A stretch of DNA of 64,000 nucleotides from Pomphorhynchus laevis (lineage: Eukaryota; Acanthocephala; Palaeacanthocephala; Echinorhynchida; Pomphorhynchidae): positions 1 through 64,000 of the forward strand of contig WNNJ02001484.1 of assembly GCA_012934845.2 (NCBI GenBank). The letters run 5' to 3'. The notes below the pieces were generated by a model that did no database searches, had not been told where the DNA came from, and saw only the letters and a list, made by a program, of their open reading frames with translations. The translations under genes were made by a program, and so were the position numbers. Of the stretch, positions 34,062 through 46,469 are shown in pieces (within the stretch, counting starts at the first letter, position 1; each line of letters starts with the position of its first letter).

Positions 34062-34447
34062 TTACATTTTAACTTCTTTCTTCAGTATACCATTATAAAG
34101 CTTTTTTGGCGGAGCAGTCATCACGTTACATCTTAAATAAAGGCCCATAAGATTTTATACAATTAATATTTATAAAGTTAATTTAAAATTAAAATTTTAA
34201 ATAAAAATCAATTTTTATAAATTGACTACTAACTAACAGACGGTTAGTTAGTATTCTTATTCTTATTAGAATAAGAATTAGAGGTGATATAATGGAAATG
34301 ATATGTTATCAGGTTTTATCCACTATTCCTATTTAATCTTGCATTTACATTTAAATCATTAGAATTAACCTCTTTCATTAGTATATCATAATAAAGCTGT
34401 TTGCATTTGAAGACAAAGTTATTACTAGCTTTATCAATAGCTGTTAG

Positions 34448-37400
34448 TGCGGGCAGGAGATTACACACTTATAGTGATCTGATAAGAAAATTGCGTTCCA
34501 AAATAAACATCGTTATGGCCAAGTGTGCATCAATGTGCATCCGGGTTGCAAGATCAACGAGCGGACACCCTACTAGCGCTGGTACTATACAAACGGCGTA
34601 CACTGAGTTCAATTAATAATTAATTGAAACTTATCAAAGTCAAATTTTGGTGATATTGCCTATTTTTCTTTTTCTGCAAATAAAATGCTTTCTCATAAGA
34701 AAATTATTTAATCTATATTTATTTTGAGTTTCAGATTTCAGTTCCGTGCGCTTCGCTCGCGGAAAATCTTGTCCATCAAGTTTAATATTATTAATATTAA
34801 TATATTAATATATCACGTTAAAAAATTGTCTTGGTGAATATAACATACAATTTATTTGATTGTTCAAAATATCAATTTGAAAGAGTTATTAACTTTTAGG
34901 CAAGCCAAAAGTTATTTGCTGAATTGCAAAAGCATTAAACAATCAGATTTATTCTAATAATTACAGCAATAACTGAATGCCACGCGATGTACCATATTCT
35001 TCTTTCAAATGTTGCATCTGCAATGGTCAATTCTTCAAGTGCAAGAGTTGTAAATGGGTGATGGCCAAAAAACCATGCACGAACTGCTCCGCAGCGTCTT
35101 GCTTTAATAAACTATTGTATGTAGATATCCATGACTTATCAGAAGCAACGAATCGACGAGTAGTCGGCCTGCCTCCAACGCAGTTTGATCAGTTCCGCTT
35201 GATAACCAATTGAGGTCAAAGAATCAACCAAACTTTACTCTATTTACTCCTCATCCAAACAGAAATTTCGAAACAGCCGATGACTTGTGTGAGGCTGTTA
35301 TCCACTGACGACCAAATGTTATAACTATCCCATGATGCTCCGCAAGCAGCAAGATTGTTGAGATTATAACCGACTTTTATCAAAAATCGACAGAAGCTAA
35401 ATTCGGAACACACTCGTTACTTCGAAATGTTTCCATTTTCTCTCAACTAGTATTACAAAGAATACCTACACAAAAAGTCACACTTATTCGTAAAACTCTT
35501 AAACACAGATTAATCGAACGGCCAAACAACGATTTCGATGCTCTTTACCGCGAAGCGTTTTATCTACAAAACAATTTTTAACTTCGTCGTCCACCGAAGC
35601 CTATTGACTGAGTTAAAGAGTATCAAAACCTACTGACGAAGGACAGCATCAGTGCTAGCACAGCTATTCTCAATGAAAAATTTGAGGCGCATTTCCTACA
35701 ACCAGACGATATTGTTGATAACGCAACAGTTTTGTCGATCCTTCAGGAGCTACACCCTGCTGCAAAGCCTCTAGAGCAAGACGCTCTTCTGTCGTTACCG
35801 TTTCCTGGATCCAAACCTCATCACGCTGGTCGCTTTTATGCACTGGATGAACCCATATCATTAGATCTAGTAAGAAGATCAAAGGGAGCTCTGGACCTTC
35901 ATGTCTTGACTATCGAGCGTGGTTTTACATGCTTAAGACTTTGGGCCTCAATATGTGAAGAGAGCCAAGGCACTTGCAAACTTTGCAATATACATGACGA
36001 CAGAAAAAATTAGCCCCGCACTCTAAATGCTTTCACCGCATGCCGTCTAGTTGCGCAGGAAAAGAAATTCGGTGGAATTCGACCAATTGGAATTTGCAAC
36101 ACCGTTAGACGTATCATAAGCAGAGTAATTTTGGATTTCACACGCAAAGACATACAGGACGTCGTTGGATGCACGCAATTGGCGGCTTCACGAAGAGGCG
36201 GAATAGAGGCTACGATATGCTCGTTAAGAAAAGAGTTTCATCGACGAAACAACCCCTGCATATTGACGATTGACAGAAACAACGCTTTCAATCAAACAAA
36301 TCGATCTGTAGCGCTACAACATTGAATACGTGTCCGTCGCTATGCTGTTCCCTTCGCAACATCTACTAACTCCATCGCAACTAGCAGTAGGGTCCCACAA
36401 TATGTTCTCTACTGAAGGATTTACTCAAGGCGATCCTTTCGCAATAGCCGGCTTCGCCCTAAACTCTACACCACTTATCGCATAGATCCAGTTAAGAGTA
36501 CCTTCCGTTTTCTAAAAGTGGTAAGCTGATGACGCCAACTTTGTAGGAACCATTGACACGTTGAAGGATGTATGGAGAGTGCTTCACACATAAGGTCTTA
36601 AATACTGTTACTATGTTAATGCGAAAAAGTCCCAGATTTTATCACACCGCTCTATCGACGAATTTGAATTTCCTGACCCTAACATCAAAATATCCACCGA
36701 TGGCATTAAAAGACTCGGCACGCCCATTGGCTCCAGCGAATTTGAAAACATATCCGTAGCTGAACTGTTAGCAAATTGGATTTCGATGCTCAAACGTATG
36801 TCTATTGTAGCTAACGCTGATCCGCACGTCGCTTTTGCTGGACTAACTCACGCTGTTCAATATAAGTGGACGCATATAATGCGCACTTGTGAATGCTCTG
36901 AGACTGTATGTACTGATATGATAAATACACTTACTCAGCAGTTACTCCCTAGGATCACAATGTGGAAACTAAATGACAATTGGATAGCAATGATGTGCTC
37001 TCCATTAAAATTAGGTGGTTTGAGAATCACCCACCTCGAATTCATATCAAAATTGATACAAGTATCCTCGCAGATGCTTGTCTCAACTTACGATTCAGGC
37101 CTTATTGGTGATGACCTGAGAGACAAACAAATAACAACGCTGCGTGCAATGACCCAACTTAGAGTTCAAGCACATCAAGAACGTATTTCCGGGCTATCCA
37201 TTCTAGATACACCATCGACGAATAACCTGATCGCGCACGCAGCCCGTAATAGAGCCTCATCGTGGCCAAGGGCAATTCCTTTAGCCCATGAAGGGTTTTA
37301 TCTATCAGCAAAAGAATTTAGAGATGCCCTAAACGCCCAATACGGTCATGTCGATCCCTCCCTCATAAACGGCAATTGCATTTGCCGCGCACCACTAAAT

Positions 37401-37965
37401 ATCGCCCATTTTCTATCATGCAAGAACGGTGCCTTGTTTTCTATCCGGCATGATGCTATTAGAGACATTATCTCGCCACATATCTTTAAAATTCACACTG
37501 CGCAGCATGCGAACCACAACTAATGGCCGTCCCTGGCGACATGACTTTCGAACTACAACTGCACGTGATAAAAATATACGGCTTGATATCGTTTGTTCTG
37601 AACTTTACGGTAATCGATTTGAGCATACGTTCTTTGAAGTCAATGTTTTCTCTGTACAGGATAAATCGAACATCTCTCGTGAACCAGATTCGGTTTTTAA
37701 ATACAATAAGAGTCGAAAAAATATGCCGAACGAGTAGTTGCGGTTGAACGCGATTCGTTCTCGCCACTTATTTTCTCGAAATCCGGAGGACTCGGTAAAG
37801 AAGCTAAGACGATAATAAAGCTAATTTCCACCAAAACAGTTAATCTGTCAACCTGGGCATATGCCGATATAGCCGTTAAAATTAAACGCGATATTGCCTT
37901 TGAGATTGCACGCTCTGTGTCCGCATGCCTCCGTGCAGTAAGATTAAGAAGATAATAAATATTCA
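34448..37965 (+). mobile_element. LINE with R2-like Cys-His knuckle and nuclease tail
   Basis: A GC-richer plus-strand block interrupts the Naiad fragments. Order: a Cys-rich N-terminal segment (34,977-35,210; CCICNG, CKSCKW, CTNC), an RT with KFGGIRPIGICNTVRR near 36,068-36,115 and LTIDRNNAFNQTNR near 36,260-36,305, then CICRAPLNIAHFLSC (37,377-37,420), SIRHDAIRDI and RLDI...FFEVNVF (about 37,578-37,650). A CCHC knuckle followed by RH and a (P)D...E/D-V core is the layout of R2-type restriction-like endonucleases. RT motifs between 36,330 and 36,780 lie in several frames. It is truncated or frame-broken in at least five places. Confidence 0.72.
36786..37523 (+). pseudogene. C-terminal half of the REL-type LINE protein
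   Basis: A 245-codon open frame begins in the post-RT region (MLKRMSIVANADPHVAFAGL, like the thumb region of relatives) and runs to the CCHC knuckle CICRAPLNIAHFLSC at residues about 198-212, then SIRHDAIRDIISPH. The stop at 37,521 separates it from the nuclease part, which continues in another frame (NIRLDIVCSELYGNRFEHTF, FSPLIFSKSGGLGKEA) to about 37,955. The knuckle would bind target DNA in R2-like elements. Recognition rests on motif order; the exact clade was not determined. Confidence 0.7.
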
Positions 37966-37984
37966 AAAATTTTATTACATATAA

Positions 37985-38510
37985 ACATTATTATACCTTA
38001 TTTTAGGAATATATTTACTTAAATCTGATCCTATTATTTCTTTACTTTTAGAATTATTTAAAAGCCTACCTATATTTTAATATTTTTAACTCTATTTTTC
38101 TTATTCATTTTATCACCATGACTTCTTGGTTTGCGTTGAACCGAATTATTATAATATAGTTGTTTATTATGTATTATACTACTTCTGCCAATTCCTTGTA
38201 CCACGTCATTCAATTCTAATTGGTACATGGAATTAAGCGTTTTAATCCGAACATTTTCTTTTTCTAATAGTTTTTGATTTAATATTGATATGTTTTCTTC
38301 GATAATATGTTCTAAAATAAATAATTTACAGTTTTTAATATCATGTCCTATTAATCTCATATGTTTATGAAATATACTTTGACTATTATGCTGTTTATTA
38401 TATACGGTTTGCCTAAACCTAGTTTTTAACATTTGATATGTTTTTCCTATATATTGCAATCCACATGTACATTGTATAAGATACACTACACCTGCGGTAT
38501 TGCAGTTATT
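37985..38510 (-). pseudogene. Naiad N-terminal GIY-YIG-like nuclease fragment
   Basis: On the minus strand, 38,486-38,070 encodes MYLIQCTCGLQYIGKTYQML at its start: YLIQC and YIGKT are the two strands of a GIY-YIG fold with a Cys pair between. FRQTVYNKQHNSQSIFHKHM and the conserved RSHGDK tail follow. IGRLLNNSKSKEI lies just downstream (about 38,070-38,000). A nuclease placed before the RT fits the permuted Naiad/Chlamys class rather than canonical Penelope-like elements. The RT at 34,061 continues in the same orientation after the inserted LINE, so both probably belonged to one element. Confidence 0.75.
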
Positions 38511-38569
38511 ATTAATATTTAATGAAAAACATTTGTTTTGCGTTAGATATTTTTTGAAATTTTGGATTT

Positions 38570-40990
38570 AATTTTTTTAAAACGAGAATTACCGTCTAAA
38601 TATTATAAATATTACTGAATATACGTTTTATCTAATCAAAAATAAAAGATTAAGACGCTTAAAAATACAAACAACTGAGTCGGTTTTTTTTAACAGACAG
38701 AATTAACTTTTAGTCTTAAAAATTTAGCCCTAATGCAAAGTTTACAGACTGTTATGTGATTTGGCAAATACAATTTACTCAACACTCTTTTTAATAGCGG
38801 AAGCGGAAAGATAAAAATACATTCTGGATTGTTATCAAAATGGTTTATATAACGTTTTTATTAGAATAACATTGTTGACAATTTTAATTAACTTTCTACA
38901 TAACCTTCATTTAATATGTTTTATTTAAAATATAAATTATTAATTAAAGCTACATCATTAATATTCAAACGAAAAATTTTAATGTTAAAATAAAGTATGC
39001 AATTGAGATTTTAATGTTCAATACAAATAGAATACATACATTTTGCTAAATGTCGATCCAGTTAAATTAAGTTCACGCAAGTCAATATCTGAAGTCCATT
39101 CATTTAGCACTCTGAACAATATTAGTAAAAAGTAAGCAAGCATTTAAACAATTACTGTTTGGCAGTTTAACCTTTTAATATTCTGTTAGAATATGTATGG
39201 TTTTACAAAGCAATAGTATTTAGTTACAAATATCCATATTTTATGAAATTAGTAAACGACATTTATTTATCAATTAACTTTACAAAATAAAAGCGAACGT
39301 TCATACTTCAAACTGTTCCATACAAAGACTAGATTTACATTAGTATATTAAACTGAATAGAAATTTATTCAATATCTTTGTAAATATTTTACTTAATATC
39401 TAAAAGTAAATAAATATAGTATTTTCATTTAAAACATTATCGATATTCGTAAAATATTATTGCTTTGTTAGATCACGCAATGTTAGCTTATAAATACGTA
39501 GTAGGAGAAAGTTGAATTAATATTAAATCAAAGATAATGATTATTGTGTTTAGCTAATTGACGTTAACGAATTTATGCTAATGGTAAAAAATAGAATCTG
39601 TGAGGATTGAATGTGACAAATGTAACCTAAATGAATGTTCAATGATAAATAAAATTTTTCGTATTTCAAAAAATTTATTTATGTTGAAATTATCGTAAAA
39701 GATTAATAATTTTTAAATTATAATTACCAACATCAATAACACTCTACATAAACATGTCGAGTGTACCTCACCATCATCCCAGCGTTAGTTCAGTGGTAAG
39801 ATTGTTAATAGTACAAATTTTCGGAACCTCGATTGGAGTAAACTTTGAATAATTTAATTAGAAAAATAAGTTTAGGGGTTAATTTGATTGTAAAATGAAC
39901 ATTTAATAAGTTAAGTTTTAAAGTGAAATAGAAAAGAAAAATGCACATACAACGTGTCTATGCTTATGTGTTGCAAAACATTTACCAATAAGGAGAAATC
40001 CACTTTAACAGTTTTAAGATCGATTACTCTAAATAAATAATTTAACAAAATAAGTTATTTAAGTACTAATACATTTTTTCAATCGTTCTGTTAATAAATA
40101 GGGAATATACGTCTGTGTCAATGTATGATGCATTGCTTATAGTTATTCTAAAATATGAATGTTGCCTGATAATCGAAGGAAATAAAAACGATTACGTTAG
40201 TAATGTTGAAGTTGAAGTAGAATTTAGTTGATCCCTAAACATAAAACAAGAGTTTAAAAATTATAAAATATCATTATATTCATGTTCAATTTATATAAAA
40301 GTAAATGCTTGTTCAATTTATATAATTATTGTACATTTTGATTATAAATCGAATATTATTAATATAATTATATAATTATATGCATAACCTCGATTCGACA
40401 GAAAATTGCAGTAGCTAAAAGCTAACTCCTTATGTTTACGAGGTTTAACATCTCGCTGAATTTGACAGCTCTTTCTTAGCGAACATTATTTTTAAGGACC
40501 CATTCGAGGGTAACCTTGTAGTTGTGTATTATTAAATAAAAATTATTATTTAAAAAAATAATATATAATTATATAATAATAATATTATTATATAATAATA
40601 ATATTATTAATATTGAATATATTCATTTTTTAATCAAATATGTAAATGAAATAATTAAATAAAATCAAATGTTGGTTTAACATGCATACGTTGTGGTGCA
40701 AGATCACATGAGATAATTTCGAAGTAGAAAAAAACATTTGATGTACGGAATCTACTCCGAATTGTAGTTATATATTTGCAATTCGAATAATTGTTTAACT
40801 TCTAGTATCTGGAACATTCAATATAAGATTGTCTGGATTCTTATAGTGATCGAAGCAGATGATTGTATAAATAGTCAGCAGCACATTAAATTGAAACAGG
40901 GACTTTGATGACTTCCAAACAATGGTACACATTTCAATAAAAAATATATAATATATAACGTAAATTAAATATATTATCATAATATAATAA
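38570..40990. other. AT-rich non-coding DNA
   Basis: No gene is seen apart from the tRNA-like fragment at 39,780. Frames such as 40,795-40,980 are short and low-complexity. Confidence 0.45.
39780..39842 (+). pseudogene. tRNA-like fragment
   Basis: GCGTTAGTTCAGTGGTAAGA contains a good box A (TAGTTCAGTGG), as in Gly/Glu/Asp tRNAs. About 30 bp on, CCTCGATTGG resembles a decayed T-arm (box B). The acceptor and anticodon stems do not pair, so this is a tRNA pseudogene or the head of a SINE, not a functional tRNA. Confidence 0.35.
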
Positions 40991-40995
40991 CATAA

Positions 40996-43516
40996 TTATG
41001 TATGTATTTTGTTCAGAAACATTTTCATCTTTAGATCATGTGATTAAATGCTAAGATCTTTCAAAAATGAATCTCCTTAGATATTGATCGTTTGTTGATT
41101 TGAACAAATCATCCAAAGAGATATATTAGAAACTTGCTTTAAACATAAATCAAAAAAAAACAGAAATTGTACCGAACAATTCATCTTCCAATGCATTTAA
41201 AACTTGAATCTAATTTTTTTATATTTTTGATTCTTAAATAGGTTTAAAATTTTCTATACAACACGTATATTTTTAAATCTAAAAATAAAGTAGATTCTTC
41301 ATCCGTTTAATAATCATCATCAGCGTAGCCACTGTAAGTAGAGCGTGAGCGATTACCTTCAGCCGGGCAACGATGATCAGCTCGCCACATAACGTCGTCA
41401 GCAAACGTTACCGATTTGACGAGAGCATATTGTTCGAGCGGTGTTTTGTAATATCAGGGGATGAGAGTGGTTGATCTATACAGCTGCTGTACGTGGGAGG
41501 ATGCAGTCTTTGTAAGACTGTCCATGCTTGTACAGATGGGTTGATATTCCGACTAAAATCAGCCGCTGGGCTATTTTCCCGTAATTTCCGTGCTTGGCCA
41601 GGCTGATACAATCAAGATTTGACTTGCCGTTCGGTTTGCAATTTGTAATTTTGCGTGACATTGCTCTCACCGATGGCAAATCCGGGTAAGGCGTTTGTCG
41701 CGTAGGCTCTTCTTGACTCGCAAATGTGCTTTTTGACTTTATGTCGACCTTTGCAAGTTGTAGGTATAGAGCAACTGAAGCACGATTTGGCGAAGAGAAG
41801 TAACTTTGCTCATCAACCGACATTTGGAGCGCGCATTTAATGTTATCACAGAAATGGGTGTCTGCTAAAACCCGTGATTTAAACAGGATACGTATGAGCG
41901 TTGACGATTCTTTGCGTCAGCGTGATTGAAAACACGATATATGGCTTGAATATTCGACTCGAACGGGCGGAATCGGTGAATTGATCTCGTCGGTGCCTTC
42001 GTTGGATTTAGCCTCTGATACATAGTTAAAACAACTCTGAAGGATTCCTTTGCCGGAACTTACACATCTTGAAAGACAATGTTTCTCTGGCAGAGGTGGC
42101 AAGGACGCTTTCCTCCTTCCATTTGAGGAGTTAATTGCGCTGTCGTTTGCTGTCGTTTGATTGTATTCAGATATGACTTTGTATTGTAATTAGTGTGTTA
42201 TTTATTGTATGTAAAACATACAATAATGTTATTATTGTGTGTTTAAGCTCTTAAATGTTTTTTTAATTTTTTTGTATACTAAATAATTTGTATTCTTGCT
42301 TTTTTGTGACTGTTAAGACCACTCAAGCTTAAGCTTGTAAATTTTGTATATTGTATTTTGTTGATCTGAGCTGAAAGACTCAAGGAGTGTAATAATAAAC
42401 CTCTTCATAATTATTTAAATAATAAAATGATTATTAAACTTCTAGATTTTAGTTAGAAGATAATGACGATGTACAATAGTAATTCTGTATCATTGATGAG
42501 GGTTAACATGATTGTATGTATTTTGTTCAGAAACATTTGCATCTTTGGATCATGTGATTAGATGCAAAGATCTTTCAAAAATGAGACTCATTGGATATTG
42601 ATCGTTTGTCGATTTGAACAAATCATCCAAAGAGCATGACATCAATTGCGGTTTTATCTCACCTTCGACCTTGTTAATGAGATCTACATTAGTAAGTTGG
42701 CTCATTTAGATCCTAACATATATAACACTCCGGCATACACACAGTCCAAATGTAAGTATCTGTGATCGATCAAACGTCATCTGATTTAGTGTATCCTTAG
42801 ATGAATACCATTACAAATATTATGCAATCAATATATCGATTCATGAAAGATCGGGAATTTGCCATTGCATACCATGCAAACAATGTGTTCATCGCTTCTT
42901 CGTATTTTTTAATGTCCACGTGTGTCATGCTTTTCTCGTTCCGGTATTGATTCAATGATCGACTATCCAGCTGACTGTATTACGATTGATAATTGTATCA
43001 TCAGAAAATAAAACCGTTTAAATAATTGTTGAAGAGAAGCTCGGACAAGCTACATCACACTCGATTTTTGCTCGTTTTGTGACTGTTAAGACCACTCAAG
43101 ATTAAGCTTGTGAATTTTGTATATTGTATTTTGTTGATCTGAGCTGAAAGACTCAAGGAGTGTAATAATAAACCTCTTCATAATTATTTAAATAATAAAA
43201 TGATTATTAAACTTCTAGATTTTAGTTAGAAGATAATGACGATGTACAATAGTAATTCTGTATCATTGACGAGGTTTAATATGTTTGTATGTATTTTGTT
43301 CAGAAATATTTGAATCTTTGGATCATGTGATTAGATGCAAAGATCTTTCAAAAATGAATCTCCTTAGATATTGATCGTTTGTCGATTTGAACAAATCATC
43401 CAAAGAGATAAATCAGAAAATTGCTTTAAACATAAATCAAAAAACAGAAATTGCACCGAACAATTCATCTTCCAAGACATTTGAAACTTGTATACTAAAT
43501 AATTTGTATTCTTAAA
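40996..43516. repeat. three-copy ~440-bp repeat family
   Basis: The fullest copy is 43,075-43,516. Its first 330 bp recur at 42,303-42,634 and its last ~230 bp at 40,996-41,226, all in the same orientation. Shared blocks include TGTGACTGTTAAGACCACTC, GAGTGTAATAATAAACCTC and TTTGAACAAATCATCCAAAG. The copies flank a GC-richer block (41,300-42,115) and a unique segment (42,640-43,070). Terminal repeats of a decayed retroelement would explain the arrangement, but no polymerase is seen. Confidence 0.75.
41300..42115 (-). pseudogene. unrecognised GC-richer coding-like block
   Basis: Minus-strand frames 42,102-41,917 and 41,823-41,476 and a third frame ending near 41,310 have coding-like composition in contrast to the AT-rich flanks. 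Legible stretches include LPPLPEKHCLSRCVSSGKG, LYLQLAKVDIKSKSTF and, at the end, KSVTFADDVMWRADHRC then YADDDY before a stop. I recognise no domain. Flanking repeats suggest the internal region of a decayed mobile element (gag-like or unknown), but a pseudogenised host exon is possible. Confidence 0.35.
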
Positions 43517-43839
43517 ATTGTTATTTAAAACTTCCTCCATACGAAAGGTATTTAAATTCAAACTTTTTATTATTATTTAAAATATAAATGAATTTAATTG
43601 TGTTACTGATACAAGTACAAAACAAGAATTAATTTAAAATTTAATTGAAACTTAATTTAAAAATTAATTAAAGATTAAATAATTAATGAAATCATTTATT
43701 AATATAAAATTGCTCATATTATTATATTTTATATAAAACTATTATAATGCACAAATATGTAATGAAGATATCGAATTAACAATAGTTTGCTAATTTGCTT
43801 AATATTTGAAATCTAAAAATAACACAATAAAATTGTATT

Positions 43840-44540
43840 CAAATGTAATTTACAATCCAACGAAATTAAATTGTATTGTGCAAAAGAATGTTATTGCAGC
43901 TAACTTACTCAACGTCATTTGCCGTAATAGTGCCATTCTGATTTCCGATAAAGTTTATAATTGGAATATCAGTTTGAGCCTTAGAAAGTATTAAACGCAC
44001 AGAAGTTACTAGCGAAATATCACAATAAATTTGTACTTAAATTATTGCTAATCGTTTCTGAATATTTAAAATAGATCAGGATACATATATTTCTTACACT
44101 TCAAAGTGTAATATGGCGCGTCTGACAGTTTAAATAGTAATAAGTGTTTGACTTAAGTTTTAATCCGTGTTCACAATACAATTCAACATATTATTCTGAC
44201 TGATCTTAAAAACTATCTAAACCAATAATTTTAAGTAGATAAACTCAAAAATGCAGGTACTGACACTATTGAGAATGAACAGCTAAAGATACATTTGATA
44301 TACTAAGTCAATATTAGACTGACCAGTTCAAATGTAATATACAATCCAGCGAAATTACATTAGTTTTTAATATGCAATCCAACGAAATTAAATTGTATTG
44401 TTATAGCAGAATTAATATTATTACAGCTAACCTACTTAACGGCTAACTTACTTAACGTCATTTGCCGTAATAGTGCCATTCTGATTTCCTGTAAAGTTTA
44501 TAGTTTGAGCCTTAGAAAGTATCAAACGCACAAGCAGGAG
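43840..44540. repeat. ~150-bp direct duplication
   Basis: Segment 43,850-43,998 (AATCCAACGAAATTAAATTG ... GAAAGTATTAAACGCACA) recurs at 44,380-44,535 with an internal 20-bp insertion. A partial third start lies at 44,342. The 62-codon frame over the first copy is not conserved in the second. Confidence 0.8.
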
Positions 44541-46460
44541 TTTGAAAAGTAGATGAATATTCATTTAATCTTAAAGAATAAAATGTAGGAATTCAACGAA
44601 ATGCAGAAACTGTTTAAATATCACATCATTGTATAATTTACAAGAATTAAAAATGGTAAAAATCACAAAAGTAGGATAATCCGCAAAGTTTAATCACATT
44701 CGCTTGTGAAGATGCAATGAGAAACAAATACTTTGTGCTTACATTTAGTTATGAGTAATATAATTTAAATATATTTTTTAACCAGACACTTAACTGTGTA
44801 GTAAGCACATAACCTATCTGGTAATGTAATACCTAATACAAAACATCATCCCTTTTCCCAAGATTGAATTATATAGCTAACTCCATTTGGTCATTTGAAT
44901 TAGAACTACATTTATTTAGCCTTAAAGGAAAATTGTTGTAAAATATTCTTTTAAAAATTTCGTTATTGATTTTTAAAACTTCAACAGCTGCTGTCGTCTT
45001 CAACTGAAAAAACATAAATTTTTAATAACATAAAAGCAGCCTATCTATAATGACTAACACAAAAGAGTATTTTTCCCAGGATTGAATTATAACTAACTTG
45101 AATAAACTAACAAGATTCAATTATAGCTAACTCGAATAAATACATTGCAATATGAAGAATATCGTTTAAATATGTAACTAAGTAGGGAAATTCTGTAGTT
45201 CTACATATATAAAGGACTAGTGAATTGCTTGAACAATTTTAAAGAATGATTTTATATTATTTATTAAAGTTAAATATGAGAGATTAGAAAAGGAAAATAA
45301 ATTTAAGTTAAATTACCGTAAATATGCAAAATTTATTGGTAGTCAATAAATACGGCGTTGGTATAAACTACCTTACATTAATCTACTTTAGATGTATATA
45401 ATCTATATTCAATTAAAATAAAAATTTTACATTTTGAATTTTTTTTATAAATTTGGTTAATTCAAAAAAGAACAGAAAAGCCTAAATAACAGTGAGATTA
45501 GAAAACCACATTCTCGTGGTCAATTAGAATAACTAGTTTCAAAGATATTTGCTCACATGCAATGAGCAAATATCATAAAATTGAGAATGAAATCAGATTA
45601 AATTAAATAAAATTGATACCATCATATAAAAATGTGATAAAATTATTATATTTTATAATAATCAAAAATGGGAGTCAAGTAATTCGAGAACGAAATGGTT
45701 AAAATTCAAGTAATAGAAATGCTTACCTTTTGATAAAATGTGAAAATTACACTTATCGTAGAAATGCATCTCTTATATGATACGATTTTTGTCAATAACA
45801 AAATATAACATGTCAAACTATTGAAAATAACAAAAATGTGTAATTTTCTAGCAAAAGATTTTATACATATTGGAGTAAAATGCTCTCGATATCTAATTGC
45901 CCAAAATGAAAACTCTATCTACAGACGACTGAGTCAAAAAACATTTCCGTTTTTACCAAACGTAATTCCAAAATATCCGAATATTTCATTTTTGGGAAAT
46001 ATGCAAGCTTGACTAAAATTAATACGTAAACGAAACTAAATTTAAAAAAAGTAAACGAAACTTATTACATGTAGAAAAGCAAGAGAACAACATTGAATAT
46101 AATGTTAATGATACCAACAAAATTTTTATAAAAGCATGAGGATTATCAAGCTTTTGATATTTTGGCAAAATATAGAGGTTTTTTGTAAGATTATAATTGA
46201 ATAAAAACAGAGAAATAAAAACTACTTATTTAGCAATCTACATAAGTACAATCAAACTAAAAGGTAACTGAAATAAGTTTTCCAACTTCTTAAAGCATTC
46301 TTCAGCGAATGAACCCATGTTGATATCATTGGTTCATATTATTTAGAATATATTCATATTCTTTGTGTGAATGATACCTCGAAAGAAGAATAACTGACGA
46401 TTCATTGAGTCAAATCTAAAAATGTTAGTACAGTCAACAATGGCAATAAATAATACACAA
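44541..46460. other. AT-rich non-coding DNA
   Basis: No recognisable gene. A perfect hairpin with 12-bp arms (GATATTTGCTCA, loop CATGCAA) lies at 45,544-45,574. The 63-codon frame at 45,821-46,012 has no known relative. Confidence 0.4.
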
Positions 46461-46469
46461 CACGAATAT

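Noticed and set aside
45821-46012. 63-codon plus-strand frame as a small host gene
   Set aside because: No recognisable domain, no supporting neighbours and AT-driven composition.
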